Counted from the stretch's first letter, positions 32,421 through 41,468 are shown. The stretch: 64,000 bases of DNA from Halomarina salina (GCF_023074835.1 NZ_JALLGW010000001.1:62001-126000), one strand, 5' to 3'. Program-made: numbers and translations. The notes: a model not told the origin generated them from the sequence alone.

Positions 32421-32720
32421 CTACGACTCGCTGGCCGCAGAGCTCCGCTCCGAGACCTCCACCAGCGAGCACCACGTGTTCAGTCCCGCACGAAGCGCCA
32501 CCAGGTCGTCCGCGACGACGTCGACGGTGAGCGTGTCCCCGTCCAGAGACAGCGTCGCGCTCGTGCGGTCGCCCTCGATGTCGTCGACCTCCTGGCGGAC
32601 GCTCCGCTCGACGATGGCTGCCGTCTCCGGGTCGGGGTAGGTGAACGTGAGAACGATGCCGTGTGGTGAGTCGTCGGACGTGCGCTCGGGGGCGTCCCGC
32701 TCGGGACGGCCGTCGGGCAC
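32421..32720 (-). CDS. pcc1: KEOPS complex subunit Pcc1
   Basis: Dimerising subunit of KEOPS, which makes the t6A modification of tRNA. 99 residues from GTG 32720, two bases after the rpoP stop. The core strands and helix are LTFTYPDPETAAIVERSVRQE, SATLSLDGDTLTVDVVADDLVALRAGLNTW and a short SLVEVSERS end. An upstream ATG in this frame would overlap most of rpoP and is rejected. The L37Ae-rpoP-pcc1 order is common in archaea and links translation, transcription and tRNA modification genes. Confidence 0.88.
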   Translation of the reverse strand: MPDGRPERDAPERTSDDSPHGIVLTFTYPDPETAAIVERSVRQEVDDIEGDRTSATLSLDGDTLTVDVVADDLVALRAGLNTWCSLVEVSERSSAASES

Positions 32721-32722
32721 GG

Positions 32723-32857
32723 CTACTCGACCTGGACTTCCTTCACGTCGCGGCTGCGCTCCTTCAGGAGCACGCGGTGTCCGCAGTAGGGACACCTGAC
32801 GCCGCCGTACTCGTCCAGTTCGACGTCGCGCTTACACCGGGAACATTTGTAGCTCAT
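32723..32857 (-). CDS. rpoP: DNA-directed RNA polymerase subunit P
   Basis: 44 residues, the full size of the zinc-binding Rpo12/Rpb12 subunit. CSRC and CPYC supply the four zinc ligands around EYGGVR, and the basic tail ([14 protein letters not shown]) fits docking on the polymerase Rpo3 side. Starts 23 bp after L37Ae ends; pcc1 follows 2 bp after its stop. It is hidden inside a longer open frame, but the MSYKCSRC start is unmistakable. Confidence 0.95.
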   Translation of the reverse strand: MSYKCSRCKRDVELDEYGGVRCPYCGHRVLLKERSRDVKEVQVE

Positions 32858-32880
32858 AGCAGTGGTTGGGGGTCGAGCGG

Positions 32881-33156
32881 TTACTCGTTGTCGGACAGCG
32901 CTGCGCGGATGGAACGGCGGACCTGTCGGCCGCCGGGCGTCTCGGGGCGGTACGTACCGCCAGCGAAGGTGTAGCCACAGCGGCCACACGCCCAGATGCC
33001 CGTCCCCTTGCGGTCGACGGCGTCCGACCCGCAGTCGGGGCAGGTGTGGTCCTCGTTCGTGTCTGCTTCGATCTCCGCGACGCGGCGACGAGCGACGCGG
33101 CCGTAGCGAGCGCCGAAGCGGCCGGCGGAGCCGACCGTTCCTCTCTTCTTGGCCAT
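32881..33156 (-). CDS. rpl37ae: 50S ribosomal protein L37Ae
   Basis: 91 residues. [20 protein letters not shown] is the conserved basic start; CPDCGSD and CGRCGYTF form the zinc ribbon, and [13 protein letters not shown] with the RRSIRA helix close the protein. It leads the operon with rpoP and pcc1. The basic N-terminus contacts 23S rRNA in other archaea. The promoter should lie in 33157-33230, where the minus strand offers GGATTTATACCG (about 33180-33191), a good TATA match about 28 nt upstream of the ATG. Confidence 0.97.
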   Translation of the reverse strand: MAKKRGTVGSAGRFGARYGRVARRRVAEIEADTNEDHTCPDCGSDAVDRKGTGIWACGRCGYTFAGGTYRPETPGGRQVRRSIRAALSDNE

Positions 33157-33270
33157 GATACGTGTCGCTATCCCCGACAGCGGTATAAATCCGTTGAGTC
33201 ACCGCTAGGAGACGCACACTCCGTGTTATCCAGTGGCGTGGCTATCGAGAATGACAGAGACAGCGACGGC

Positions 33271-33390
33271 CCGAAAGCCCCCGAGTTCTCGACTCGCGCG
33301 GCTCGCTGCGCGCTTCGCTCACTCCCTTCGGTCGTTCGCTCCAGTGCTTACGTCGCCGTGCTTCGCCGAGAACTCGGCCCCTTTCAGTCC
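33271..33390. repeat. Intergenic hairpin element, family 1, full copy B
   Basis: Left end CCGAAAGCCCC, right end GGCCCCTTTCAGTCC. Inside the ends, CCGAGTTCTCG (33281-33291) pairs perfectly with CGAGAACTCGG (33367-33377), and GAAAG pairs with CTTTC outside that, so the element closes as one hairpin. The 75-nt interior is the alternating gctcgctgcgcgc / cttcggtcgttcgct texture. It lies 47 bp downstream of the DUF2103 stop (minus strand) and upstream of the L37Ae promoter. Confidence 0.85.
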
Positions 33391-33437
33391 CACCCGTGGT
33401 CCTCCGAGACGGGCGTCGAGCGGTGAGTCGGTCGGCC

Positions 33438-34160
33438 TCAATCGTCTTGCAGGCCCTCCTCGCGGAGCGCCTGGTCGATGTCGTCGCGGATGCGCTCGCC
33501 CGTCTCGCGGTCGCCAGCGGTCGTGACGATGCGGTTCTCCTGCACGCTGGAGCCGTCGCGAATGAGCAGGCGGACGTTGCCGTGTTCGTCGGCGCGCGTT
33601 GCTTTGGCTCGAACGCCCGAGCGCGACCCCGACCCACCGGCGTCGATGGGGCCGGGGATGAGCTTCTTCACGTGCGGGTGGGCGGCGACCGTCTCGACCG
33701 CCAGACGGCCGTCGCGGTTCCCGATGAGCGTGCTGTGCGAGCCACCGAGCTTCTCGATGGGTGGTTTGTCGACCGTCTCCAGGGCGGGTTCGCCGCGGCG
33801 GTCGACGACGGCCGCCACCGGGTCGTCGCCCTCGACGCGGTAGAACTGGTAGTGTGCCTGCGCCCGAACCGCCGAGAGGACGTCGCGGTCGCCCGTCGCG
33901 TACACCTCTTCCGGGCGCTTGCGGTGAAGCTCGTCGGCGACGAGACCAGCGAAGTTCCGCAGTTCGGTGCCCTCCAGTTCGCCGGACTCGGGCGTGGTCG
34001 TCACGGTACGGTCGGAGACCACCTCGTCGTCGTGGAGGGCGACGACCCGCGCCCGGTCGCGGTCCAGGTCCAGCACCGCGGTGTCGGCGTTGGCGGTCCG
34101 ACAGACCAGACAGAAGTCTCCCGGTCTGTCGAGTTCGCTCGCGCACTGCCGACACGCCAT
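33438..34160 (-). CDS. DUF2103 family protein with N-terminal zinc ribbon
   Basis: 240 residues. The N-terminus is a two-pair zinc ribbon (CRQCASELDR...CLVC); the middle resembles a small alpha/beta domain (VLDLDRDRARVVALHDD); the C-terminal half holds the DUF2103 region (HSTLIGNRDGRLAVETVA, HVKKLIPGPID, RLLIRDGSSVQENRIVTTA). DUF2103 proteins are archaeal, predicted to bind metal or nucleic acid, with no proven function. The basic patch in the C-terminal half (GSRSGVRAKATRADEHGN) would suit RNA contact. Adjacent to truD on the same strand, with 71 bp between. Confidence 0.82.
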   Translation of the reverse strand: MACRQCASELDRPGDFCLVCRTANADTAVLDLDRDRARVVALHDDEVVSDRTVTTTPESGELEGTELRNFAGLVADELHRKRPEEVYATGDRDVLSAVRAQAHYQFYRVEGDDPVAAVVDRRGEPALETVDKPPIEKLGGSHSTLIGNRDGRLAVETVAAHPHVKKLIPGPIDAGGSGSRSGVRAKATRADEHGNVRLLIRDGSSVQENRIVTTAGDRETGERIRDDIDQALREEGLQDD

Positions 34161-34231
34161 GCCGGGAGGTGGGGAGAGAGGTGGATAAGGAGGACGGTTC
34201 GGCGCTATCGATAGTCAGAGTGAGGGTCGAC

Positions 34232-35611
34232 TCAGGAGAGCACGTCGGGGTCGGCCTTCAGGAACTCCCGGAGGACGACCGTCGCGTACGACCCCGGCGG
34301 GAGCGAGAAGGTGAACCGGAGCGCGTCCGCGTCCTCGCTGGCGTCGTCGCCGTCCGCTCCGTCGACGGCGAGGTCGGTCCGCAGTCGAATCGCGCGGCGC
34401 GTCCCGGACGAGTCGAACTCCTCGGTGTTGGCGAAGTCCGCCGGTTCGAGGCCCACGTCGTCCAGCACCGCGCGCTCGATGTCGCCCGGTTCGCCGTCGG
34501 CGAGGTCGGTGTCGGTGCCGACCAGCGGCGCGGTGACGAACGCCCGACCGCGCTCGCAGTGGCGCGTGACCGTCCGGACGCGGTCCTCGTCGACGCGCTG
34601 GAGGCGGTCGGCGTCGGGCAGGCCGTCGTCGTCCGCGAAACAGACCACGTCGCCCGCGACTGGCCGGTCGAACGGGAGGCCGCGGTCGAGCCGCTCCGAG
34701 CAGATACGGTTGTAGAGGTACGACTGCGCGGCGTGGACGAACAGGCGCTGGAGGTTCGACGGCGCGGTCTCCAGCGCCGCGCGGTAGTCCTCGGGACCGT
34801 CGTCCCCCTCGGCGAGTCGGTGGCACATCGCCCGTTCGTAGCGGAGTCGACCGGGGATGCGCTCGACCGCCGCCTGCCAGTCGCGCGTCTCCTCGACGAA
34901 GCGGCGGGCCTCGCGGGTCGACTCGGGCTCGCGCTCGCTCGGCGACCCGACGTACGCCAGCACCGCTTCCTCGTACTCCTCGCGGACGATGGCGAGACCC
35001 ACCTCGTGCGTGACGGGCCGCTTCGACCCGAAGCGCTGGTGGCCGAAGTAGTTCGGGACGCAGATTGGCGTCTCCTGTTCGTCGCCGCCACCGTCGCTGT
35101 CATCGTCGCTCTCACCGTCACAGAACGCCGCCAGTTCGTCGACGATGGTCTGAGCGTCCTCGGGTCGCTCCACGTCGCGGACGACGAGTTCGAACTCGTT
35201 GCCCCGCAGGTCGCCGAACAGCACCGGTCGGCCGGTTCGACCGAGTACCTCGACGTCGGCGTCGTTGACCTCGGGGAGCGTCTCGTCGTCGGTACGGACC
35301 GAGAACAGCTGCGTCGTGACGGCGCGCTTGTCCTTCGTCCCAGCCCACGAGACGCGTTCGCGGCTCATCCCGAGCTTCTCGGCGAGCGCGGCCGCGAAGT
35401 CGTTCGTGTCCCAGTTGTACAGCGTCGCCCGGAAGACGAGGTGCGCGTACGACCCCGGGTCGGCGTCGACCGGTTCGACGTCGACGGCCTCCAGTTCCCG
35501 GACCCTGAAGTCCTCGGGGCGGGCGCGCAGTCGCCCCCCGATGCCGTCGGCGTCGCTGACGTAGTACTCCATCCCGACGGGGCGTTCGACGGGGTGGCCG
35601 GGGCGGGTCAT
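34232..35611 (-). CDS. truD: tRNA pseudouridine(13) synthase TruD
   Basis: 459 residues from [17 protein letters not shown]. The TruD signature [18 protein letters not shown] holds the catalytic Asp; [15 protein letters not shown] and [19 protein letters not shown] are further conserved blocks; the insert (TRUD) domain follows and the C-terminus ends [17 protein letters not shown]. An acidic Asp/Gly-rich loop ([11 protein letters not shown]) is a halophile insertion. A frame extension of 15 codons upstream is not conserved. The peptidyl-tRNA hydrolase gene, a frequent neighbour in archaea, is 1.4 kb away on the same strand with an OYE gene between on the other strand. Confidence 0.95.
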   Translation of the reverse strand: MTRPGHPVERPVGMEYYVSDADGIGGRLRARPEDFRVRELEAVDVEPVDADPGSYAHLVFRATLYNWDTNDFAAALAEKLGMSRERVSWAGTKDKRAVTTQLFSVRTDDETLPEVNDADVEVLGRTGRPVLFGDLRGNEFELVVRDVERPEDAQTIVDELAAFCDGESDDDSDGGGDEQETPICVPNYFGHQRFGSKRPVTHEVGLAIVREEYEEAVLAYVGSPSEREPESTREARRFVEETRDWQAAVERIPGRLRYERAMCHRLAEGDDGPEDYRAALETAPSNLQRLFVHAAQSYLYNRICSERLDRGLPFDRPVAGDVVCFADDDGLPDADRLQRVDEDRVRTVTRHCERGRAFVTAPLVGTDTDLADGEPGDIERAVLDDVGLEPADFANTEEFDSSGTRRAIRLRTDLAVDGADGDDASEDADALRFTFSLPPGSYATVVLREFLKADPDVLS

Positions 35612-35801
35612 CGGACCACGCCCCGTCCGGTGCTCGCGGTCATAGCGGCCGTACACGAGGGGCTGGTAAGGCGCTGTTCATCCACGCGGTCGGGCCCGAA
35701 TCGAGTCGATATCGAGACCAGCCACATCAGTCCTCGGGGTGGGTGCGAGGGGCCTGCCGATTCCGACGTGCCTTTTCTCCCGACGCCCCGAACCACAGCC
35801 G

Positions 35802-36890
35802 ATGGATACGACGGACCTGTTCACGCCGTTGACGCTGCGCGGGACGGAGATTCCGAACCGCGTGATGGTGTCGCCGATGTGCCAGTACTCCTGCGAGGGC
35901 GACGGCCTCGCGACCGACTGGCACCATGTCCACCTCGGCTCGCGTGCCGTGGGTGGCGCGGGTATCGTGATGACGGAGGCCGCAGCCGTGAACTCCAGGG
36001 GACGAATCTCACCGGAGGACCTCGGAATCTGGAGCCAGGACCACGCCGACGCGCTGGCACCCACCACCCGGTTCATCCGCGAACAGGGGTCGGTCCCGGC
36101 CATCCAACTGGCCCACGCGGGGCGGAAGGCGTCGACGTACCGCCCGTTCGACGAGGAGTCGGGCCCCGTCCACGGCGACGAGGGGTGGCGACCCGTCGGT
36201 CCGACCGACGAGTCGTACCCCCACGACGACCCGCTGGTCGTCGAGGAACTCGACCAGGAGGGCGTCGAGCAGGTCATCGAGGACTTCCGGCGCGCCGCGG
36301 AACTGTCGCTCGACGCTGGCTTCGAGATCGCCGAGGTCCACGGCGCGCACGGCTACCTGCTCCACGAGTTCTACTCGCCGCTGACGAACACCCGCGACGA
36401 CGACTACGGCGGCGACTTCGACGGCCGGACGCGCCTGCTTCGGGAGGTCACCGCCGCGGTTCGCGAGGTGTGGCCCGACGACAAGCCCGTCTTCGTCCGC
36501 CTGTCGGCGACCGACTGGCTCCCGGACCGCGAGTCGTGGACCGTCGACGACACCGTGCGACTCGCGCCGCTCCTCGAAGAGGCGGGCGCGGACCTCGTCG
36601 ACGTCAGCGGCGGCGGCAACCACCCCGACCAGCAGCTACCGGGGGCCGGCGCGCACTACCAGGTGCCCTACGCCGAGCGCGTCAAACACGAGGCCGACGT
36701 TCCCGCGGGTGCGGTCGGGAAGATAACCACGCCACAGGGAGCCGACGAGGTCGTCAGGAACGACCGCGCCGACCTGGCGATTCTGGCGCGCGAGCACCTC
36801 GAAGACCCCTACTTCACGCTCCACGCCGCACAGGAGTTAGACCGGATGGACGCGGTGGACGTTCCGGACCAGTACCTGCGCGGGTTCTAG
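35802..36890 (+). CDS. NADH:flavin oxidoreductase, Old Yellow Enzyme family (YqjM-like)
   Basis: 362 residues, FMN-dependent TIM barrel. N-terminal FTPLTLRGTEIPNRVMVSPMCQYS has the Cys of the YqjM class; HVHLGSRAVGGAGIVMTEAAAV binds the flavin; QLAHAGRKAS and EVHGAHGYLLHEFYSPLTNTR carry the substrate-binding His pair; AILAREHLEDPYF ends the domain. It would reduce activated C=C bonds with NAD(P)H; the physiological substrate is unknown. It sits on the opposite strand between truD and pth2, which suggests a later insertion. Confidence 0.93.
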   Translation: MDTTDLFTPLTLRGTEIPNRVMVSPMCQYSCEGDGLATDWHHVHLGSRAVGGAGIVMTEAAAVNSRGRISPEDLGIWSQDHADALAPTTRFIREQGSVPAIQLAHAGRKASTYRPFDEESGPVHGDEGWRPVGPTDESYPHDDPLVVEELDQEGVEQVIEDFRRAAELSLDAGFEIAEVHGAHGYLLHEFYSPLTNTRDDDYGGDFDGRTRLLREVTAAVREVWPDDKPVFVRLSATDWLPDRESWTVDDTVRLAPLLEEAGADLVDVSGGGNHPDQQLPGAGAHYQVPYAERVKHEADVPAGAVGKITTPQGADEVVRNDRADLAILAREHLEDPYFTLHAAQELDRMDAVDVPDQYLRGF

Positions 36891-36950
36891 CAGGCGATTC
36901 GCGATTTCGAGACGCTGTCTTCGGTTGTAACGAGGAGGTCGGGGACGGCT

Positions 36951-36976
36951 CGAAAGCGCCCGGCCCCTTTCAGTCC
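36951..36976. repeat. Intergenic hairpin element, family 1, minimal copy C
   Basis: A 26-nt form made of only the two ends: CGAAAGC joined by a few G/C bases to CCCCTTTCAGTCC. GAAAG can still pair with CTTTC. It lies between the stop codons of the OYE and pth2 genes (60 bp and 32 bp away). Loss of the whole interior while the ends are retained shows which part is constant across copies. Confidence 0.75.
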
Positions 36977-37008
36977 ACCCACGAACCGCGTAGACCCGAA
37001 GTTCCAGA

Positions 37009-37347
37009 TTAGAACAGCGAGAGGTCGCCCGTCACCTTGTCGACCATCGCATCGTTGGCCGGGCCGACGGCCAGTGCGGTGACGGTGCCGGGGTCGAGTT
37101 GCGTGTGACCCGCATCGCGGATGACGGCGTGCGGGAGGCCCTCGCGTCTCGCCTGCTCGGCCAGGTCGAACACCTCGGACTCGCCGCTGGCCTTGAGGAC
37201 GATCTTCTTCTGCCCGCCCGACTTCCACTCGCGCTGGGCGTCCGGTCCCGCGTTCTCGTAGGCCGAGAGCGACGCGTGGGCGACCTGCGCGGCGAGTTTC
37301 CCGGTGCCCATCCCGATGTCCGTCCGGGCGACGATGGCCTGTTTCAT
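37009..37347 (-). CDS. pth2: Peptidyl-tRNA hydrolase, archaeal type (Pth2)
   Basis: Releases peptides from stalled peptidyl-tRNA. 112 residues, the standard length. [27 protein letters not shown] carries the catalytic region of the Pth2 fold, followed by [42 protein letters not shown] and the final [11 protein letters not shown]. All regions conserved in Pth2 are intact. Same strand as truD but separated from it by the OYE gene. Confidence 0.96.
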   Translation of the reverse strand: MKQAIVARTDIGMGTGKLAAQVAHASLSAYENAGPDAQREWKSGGQKKIVLKASGESEVFDLAEQARREGLPHAVIRDAGHTQLDPGTVTALAVGPANDAMVDKVTGDLSLF

Positions 37348-37404
37348 ACCCGACGCTCGGTGAGCCAGATGAAAGCGCTGGCGACTCGCGCGCTACGGGA
37401 AGAC

Positions 37405-37410
37405 ATTTAT
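37405..37410 (+). promoter_or_regulatory. TATA box before the Yip1-like gene
   Basis: ATTTAT in a GC-rich region, centred about 25 nt before the ATG at 37433. This is the leaderless spacing seen throughout the window. Confidence 0.6.
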
Positions 37411-37432
37411 CGACACTGACTAACGCGGAACT

Positions 37433-38155
37433 ATGCTCGGTCCCCTCCACCGACCAGACAGTTACTTCGAGCGACACGCCCCTGGCCTGAACCTCGCGCG
37501 GGCGGCCGCCGTCGCCCTCCTCGTCGCACTCGTCGCGACGGCCACCATCGGTCTCTTCGGCTACGCCCTCGCCGAACAGGCCGGTGACGCGACGGTCACC
37601 GTCGACAACGAGAACCGGCCGCCGGACTGGGTCTGCGAGGACGACACGTTCGGGACGACGTCCCTGTCCAGGGACGGCTGTGACGAACCGAGAACACGCC
37701 AGGTGCAGGCGAGTTCGCTCGTCTGGGACGCCGTCGCGGGACAGATACCGTTCGTGTTCTTCGCGTCGCTCGCTGGCTGGCTCGTCGCGGGCGTCGCGAT
37801 GCACGGACTGACCGCACTCGCTGGCGGCGAGGGGTCGTTCACCGACTCGCTGGCCGTCGCCGGGTGGGCACAGGCCGCGACGATACCGCAGTTCCTCGTG
37901 CTGGCCGTCGTCTTCCTCTCGTTCGCGAGTAGCTTCGACGCCACGGCGGGCGAGGCAGCGCTCCGGTCGCAGGTGGCGAACTTCCAGAGCGACCTGCAGA
38001 ACCCGCTCGTCCTGCTGGCCGGAGCACTCACGACGGTGTGGCAGGGGTGGGTCTACTACCACGGGATGTACCACGCGCGGAACGTCAGCAGGGACGCGGC
38101 GCTCGGTATCGCCGTCGTCTGCGGACTGCTCGCGTTCGTCGGAACGCTGACCTGA
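37433..38155 (+). CDS. Yip1-domain membrane protein
   Basis: 240 residues, five predicted membrane segments: AAAVALLVALVATATIGLFGYAL, a large exterior loop with two cysteines (WVCEDDTFG, DGCDEPRT) that could form a disulfide, then IPFVFFASLAGWLVAGVAMHG, FLVLAVVFLSFASSF, LVLLAGALTTVWQGWVYYHG and ALGIAVVCGLLAFVGTL. The opening PDSYFERHAPGL and the WxQAATIPQFL segment fit the archaeal Yip1 family. Role unknown in archaea. Leaderless promoter at 37405-37410. dcd starts 63 bp downstream. Confidence 0.85.
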   Translation: MLGPLHRPDSYFERHAPGLNLARAAAVALLVALVATATIGLFGYALAEQAGDATVTVDNENRPPDWVCEDDTFGTTSLSRDGCDEPRTRQVQASSLVWDAVAGQIPFVFFASLAGWLVAGVAMHGLTALAGGEGSFTDSLAVAGWAQAATIPQFLVLAVVFLSFASSFDATAGEAALRSQVANFQSDLQNPLVLLAGALTTVWQGWVYYHGMYHARNVSRDAALGIAVVCGLLAFVGTLT

Positions 38156-38218
38156 CGGCCCGTTACGTCGCATGGGCCGACCGGGAGGTTTTACCCCCTG
38201 TCGGTCGCTCGTACCGGC

Positions 38219-38806
38219 ATGATACTGTCGGACGCGGACATCCTCCGGCGACTGGAGGCGGGCGACCTCGTCGTCGAACCGCTGGACGACATCGACCTGC
38301 AGGTCCAACCGGCGAGCGTCGACGTGCGCCTCGGTCGGGAGTTCCTGGAGTTCCAGCGCGCGAACATCCCGTGTATCCACCCGAACCGCGAGACGGAGGT
38401 CGACGACTACGTCACCGAGACGCGCGTCGAGGACGGCGAGGAGTTCATCCTCCACCCCGGCGACTTCGTCCTCGGGACGACCCACGAACGCGTCGAGATT
38501 CCGTCGGACCTCGTCGCACAGGTCGAGGGCCGTTCCTCGCTCGGTCGTCTCGCCGTCGTCGTCCACGCCACTGCGGGCTTCATCGACCCCGGCTTCCGGG
38601 GGCACGTCACGCTCGAACTGTCGAACCTCGGCACCGCGCCCGTCGCGCTCTCGCCGGGGATGCGCATCTCCCAACTCGTGTTCACGGAGCTGAGCAGTCG
38701 CGCCGACCGTCCCTACGGGAGCGCTCGCGGGTCGAAGTACCAGGACCAGGCCGGTCCGCAGGCGTCGAAGATCCGGGGGGATAGAGAGTTCGGAGGCGAG
38801 CAGTGA
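38219..38806 (+). CDS. dcd: dCTP deaminase
   Basis: Deaminates dCTP to dUTP, feeding dTMP synthesis. 195 residues. [39 protein letters not shown] is the conserved N-terminus; [27 protein letters not shown] contains the catalytic region, and [25 protein letters not shown] closes the nucleotide site. It could be a mono-functional deaminase or the bifunctional Dcd-Dut type; the sequence alone does not settle this for me. Its TGA overlaps the GTG of thiR by 4 nt. Confidence 0.94.
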   Translation: MILSDADILRRLEAGDLVVEPLDDIDLQVQPASVDVRLGREFLEFQRANIPCIHPNRETEVDDYVTETRVEDGEEFILHPGDFVLGTTHERVEIPSDLVAQVEGRSSLGRLAVVVHATAGFIDPGFRGHVTLELSNLGTAPVALSPGMRISQLVFTELSSRADRPYGSARGSKYQDQAGPQASKIRGDREFGGEQ

Positions 38807-39699
38807 AGTTCGTCGAGGAGGTCGTCGTCGACGAGTTCCTGCCGACGTTCCGCTCGATGCTCGCGGAGGACCTGCGCGAGCGGGGCCTGACCCAGAGCGA
38901 GGTGGCGGCCCTGCTGGGCATCTCCCAGAGCGCCGTCTCGAAGTACGCCCACGGCGACGTCGAGCGCAACGAGCGCGTGCTCGCCGACCAGCGCGTGCAG
39001 AGCCTCGTCGAGCGACTCGGCGAGGGCCTCGCGGCCGAGGCGATGACGCCGGTGCAGGCGCTCGCGGAGGCCGAGGTGCTGGTCCGACAGCTCGAGCGCG
39101 GCGACCTGCTGGCGACGCTCCACGAGGAGGCGATGCCCGGACTCGCCGCCTACGAGGGCGAGTTCTCCATCCACGACGCCGACAGCGACCTCCGGGCCGC
39201 CGAGCGGGCGCTCTCCTCCGTCCGACGTGGCCTCCGCGTCCTGGAGAACACGAGCGGGTTCGCCGGGCTCATCCCCGCCGTCGGGTCGAACCTCGTGATG
39301 TGCCTGCCCGACGCGGACGGCATCGACGACGTGGCGGGCGTCCCCGGACGAATCCTCGACGTGAAGGGCCGGGCGACGGTGCCCGGCGACCCGGAGTTCG
39401 GCGTCAGCGAACACGTCGCCCGCGTCCTGCTCGCAGCGCGGGCGGGCGGGTCCGACGCCCGCGCGGCGCTCAACGTCCGCTACGACGAGCGCGTCCTCGA
39501 CGGGCTGGACGCGCAGGGACTCACCGCGGTCGAGTTCGACCCCGAAGCTCCGCTCGAAGACGCCATCGACGGTGCGCTCGGCGACGACCCGGACGTGGAC
39601 GCGCTCTACCAGGCGGGAGCGTTCGGCATCGAACCCGTCGTCTACGTGCTCGCGGGCGACGCGGCGACGGCCGCAGAGCGCGTTCGGGGGCTGGTGTGA
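38803..39699 (+). CDS. thiR: ThiN-domain HTH regulator (ThiR-type)
   Basis: 298 residues. N-terminal HTH of the XRE type ([24 protein letters not shown], about residues 30-55), a helical linker, and a C-terminal ThiN domain ([53 protein letters not shown], about 145-298). Fusions of this kind act as thiamine-responsive repressors (ThiR) in archaea, with the ThiN domain used to sense thiamine phosphate. The start is GTG 38803, overlapping dcd by 4 nt; a methyltransferase overlaps its own stop by 4 nt. Thi4 is encoded 7.3 kb upstream. Catalysis by the ThiN part is not excluded. Confidence 0.88.
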   Translation: MKFVEEVVVDEFLPTFRSMLAEDLRERGLTQSEVAALLGISQSAVSKYAHGDVERNERVLADQRVQSLVERLGEGLAAEAMTPVQALAEAEVLVRQLERGDLLATLHEEAMPGLAAYEGEFSIHDADSDLRAAERALSSVRRGLRVLENTSGFAGLIPAVGSNLVMCLPDADGIDDVAGVPGRILDVKGRATVPGDPEFGVSEHVARVLLAARAGGSDARAALNVRYDERVLDGLDAQGLTAVEFDPEAPLEDAIDGALGDDPDVDALYQAGAFGIEPVVYVLAGDAATAAERVRGLV

Positions 39700-40418
39700 G
39701 CGACTCCGAACGCCGAATCGAAGATAGCGGAGAGCGTGACCACGACGAACGCAGCGTCCAGCAGTTCTACGGCCGCTACGCCGACCTGTACGACGCTATC
39801 GCCACCGCTCCCGGCGTCGCGACCTGGCGGCGTGCGGCTGCAGACGCTCTCGACCTCGAACAGGGTGACACGGTCGTCGAGATGGGCTGTGGCACCGGCG
39901 CGAACCTCCCGTTCCTCCGCGAACGCGTCGGTTCGGAGGGGCGGGTACTGGGTATCGACCTCACGCGACCGCTCCTCGTCAGCGCACGCAGCCGTATCGA
40001 CCGCCACGGCTGGTCGAACGTCGCCGTCGCACAGGCGGACGCCACCGCGCCGCCCGTCGCGCAGGCCGACGCCGTCCTCGGTTCGTTCGTCGTCGGGATG
40101 CTCCCCGACCCGGCCGGAGCGGTCGCGGACTGGTGTGCACTGACCGACGGTCGGGTCGCGCTCCTCGACGGGACGAGCAGTTCCCACCCTATCGGCGCGC
40201 TGGCGAACCCGCTGTTCGGCGCGTTCGTGGGAGCAGGTGCACCGGCCGACTCGCTCGGCGACTCGCTTCGACAGGCCCTCGCCTCGACGGTCGCTCGGAC
40301 CGACCTCGACCGGAGCGTCGCCGCGGCCCGCGAATCGCTCGTCGAGCGGACGACCGACCGACGGTACGAGGAGTTCGCCCTCGGGTTCGTCAGCGTGCTG
40401 AGTGGGAGCGTGAAGTGA
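39696..40418 (+). CDS. Class I SAM-dependent methyltransferase
   Basis: 240 residues from GTG 39696, overlapping thiR by 4 nt (GTGA). SAM-binding motif I VVEMGCGTGANLPFL, acidic motif II VLGIDLTRPLLVSA, motif III AQADATAPPVAQADAVLGSF. The leading helices (VQQFYGRYADLYDAIATAPGVATWRR) match the Methyltransf-11/UbiE-like group. The C-terminal half is variable. The acceptor is unknown. Tight coupling to dcd and thiR suggests a nucleotide or cofactor link, which is inference only. Confidence 0.88.
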   Translation: MSDSERRIEDSGERDHDERSVQQFYGRYADLYDAIATAPGVATWRRAAADALDLEQGDTVVEMGCGTGANLPFLRERVGSEGRVLGIDLTRPLLVSARSRIDRHGWSNVAVAQADATAPPVAQADAVLGSFVVGMLPDPAGAVADWCALTDGRVALLDGTSSSHPIGALANPLFGAFVGAGAPADSLGDSLRQALASTVARTDLDRSVAAARESLVERTTDRRYEEFALGFVSVLSGSVK

Positions 40419-40558
40419 CACCACCCCGAGGACAGACCGGCTATCACGCCGACCGATCACCACGCCGACCGACCCGCAGTCGGGCGGTCCTGAATCGAGG
40501 GCAGAGAACCGGACCGTCGTCACGGAATCCTTAACCGGCCGGGCGGGTACGGGCGACC

Positions 40559-41413
40559 ATGCGCCGTCTCCTCCCCGTCTTCCTCGCCGTGCTGGTCGTG
40601 CTGTCCGGGTGCAACGGCATCGGCCTCCCCGGCGCGTCCGACGGGCCGCCGACCGGCGACTCGAACGTGACGACCACCGGCGAGGGCGCGACGCCCCGCA
40701 CCCCCGGGGGGAACGTCACCGCGGCGTCGGTGAAGGCCGACGCGCTGGCCGCCATCGACGAGGTGACCACGTACAGCGTCCGTGTCGACCAGCACACGCG
40801 CTACGTCGAGCGTAACCAGACGAGCACCGCCAACGTCACCGGCGAGTTCAACCGCACCGAACGCGACCTGGCACTGAACCAGAGCCGCGTCGTCAGCGGA
40901 ATCGCCGTCTCCACGGAGACGTACATCGACGGCCGGAACGGGACGTTCTACCAGTACAGCCCCGCGCTCGAACAGGAGTTCGGGTCGAGCTGGGTCCGCG
41001 CCAGCGTCGCCGGGGACGCCGAGGTGTGGGACCAGTACGACACGCTCTCCCGCCAGCGCGACCTGCTGGCGGCCTCGAACGTCTCGCTGGAGGGGGTTCA
41101 GACGGTCAACGGCACCGACGCCTACGTCCTCACCGGGTCGCCGAACGCGAGTCGGTTCCAGGACCTCGGCATCGGGTCGGGGAGCAGCCTCGAAGTCTCG
41201 AACATCACCGCGACGTTCTACGTGAGCGTCGAGGACGCGACGCTCGTTGGCTCGACCGTCGAACTGGCGGGGACGCAGCAGGCACGCGGCCGGTCACTGC
41301 CGTTCCAGCGCACCGCCGACATCCGATTCTCGGGATACGGCGACCCGGTCACCGTCACGATTCCCGACGAGGCCGACGACGCCGTCTCCGTCGGCTCCCT
41401 GAACACCTCGTGA
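40559..41413 (+). CDS. Haloarchaeal lipoprotein, first of a tandem pair
   Basis: 284 residues. Signal MRRLLPVFLAVLVVLSGC with lipobox Cys18, a Gly/Thr/Pro linker, then a beta-rich domain: DALAAIDEVTTYSVRVDQ, NVTGEFNRTERDLALNQS, DAYVLTGSPN, ATFYVSVEDATLVGSTVEL, FSGYGDPVTVTIPDEAD. The order of strands resembles LolA/LppX-like folds; by eye it is clearly paralogous to the next gene. It should be anchored outside the cytoplasmic membrane. Ligand unknown. Many NxT/S sites (e.g. NVTTTGE, NQTSTANVTGE) offer possible N-glycosylation. Confidence 0.82.
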   Translation: MRRLLPVFLAVLVVLSGCNGIGLPGASDGPPTGDSNVTTTGEGATPRTPGGNVTAASVKADALAAIDEVTTYSVRVDQHTRYVERNQTSTANVTGEFNRTERDLALNQSRVVSGIAVSTETYIDGRNGTFYQYSPALEQEFGSSWVRASVAGDAEVWDQYDTLSRQRDLLAASNVSLEGVQTVNGTDAYVLTGSPNASRFQDLGIGSGSSLEVSNITATFYVSVEDATLVGSTVELAGTQQARGRSLPFQRTADIRFSGYGDPVTVTIPDEADDAVSVGSLNTS

Positions 41414-41468
41414 ACGGCCCGGTCGGCAACCCCTAACGGTTAACTCGTCGGCTCCCTGACGCGACAGT

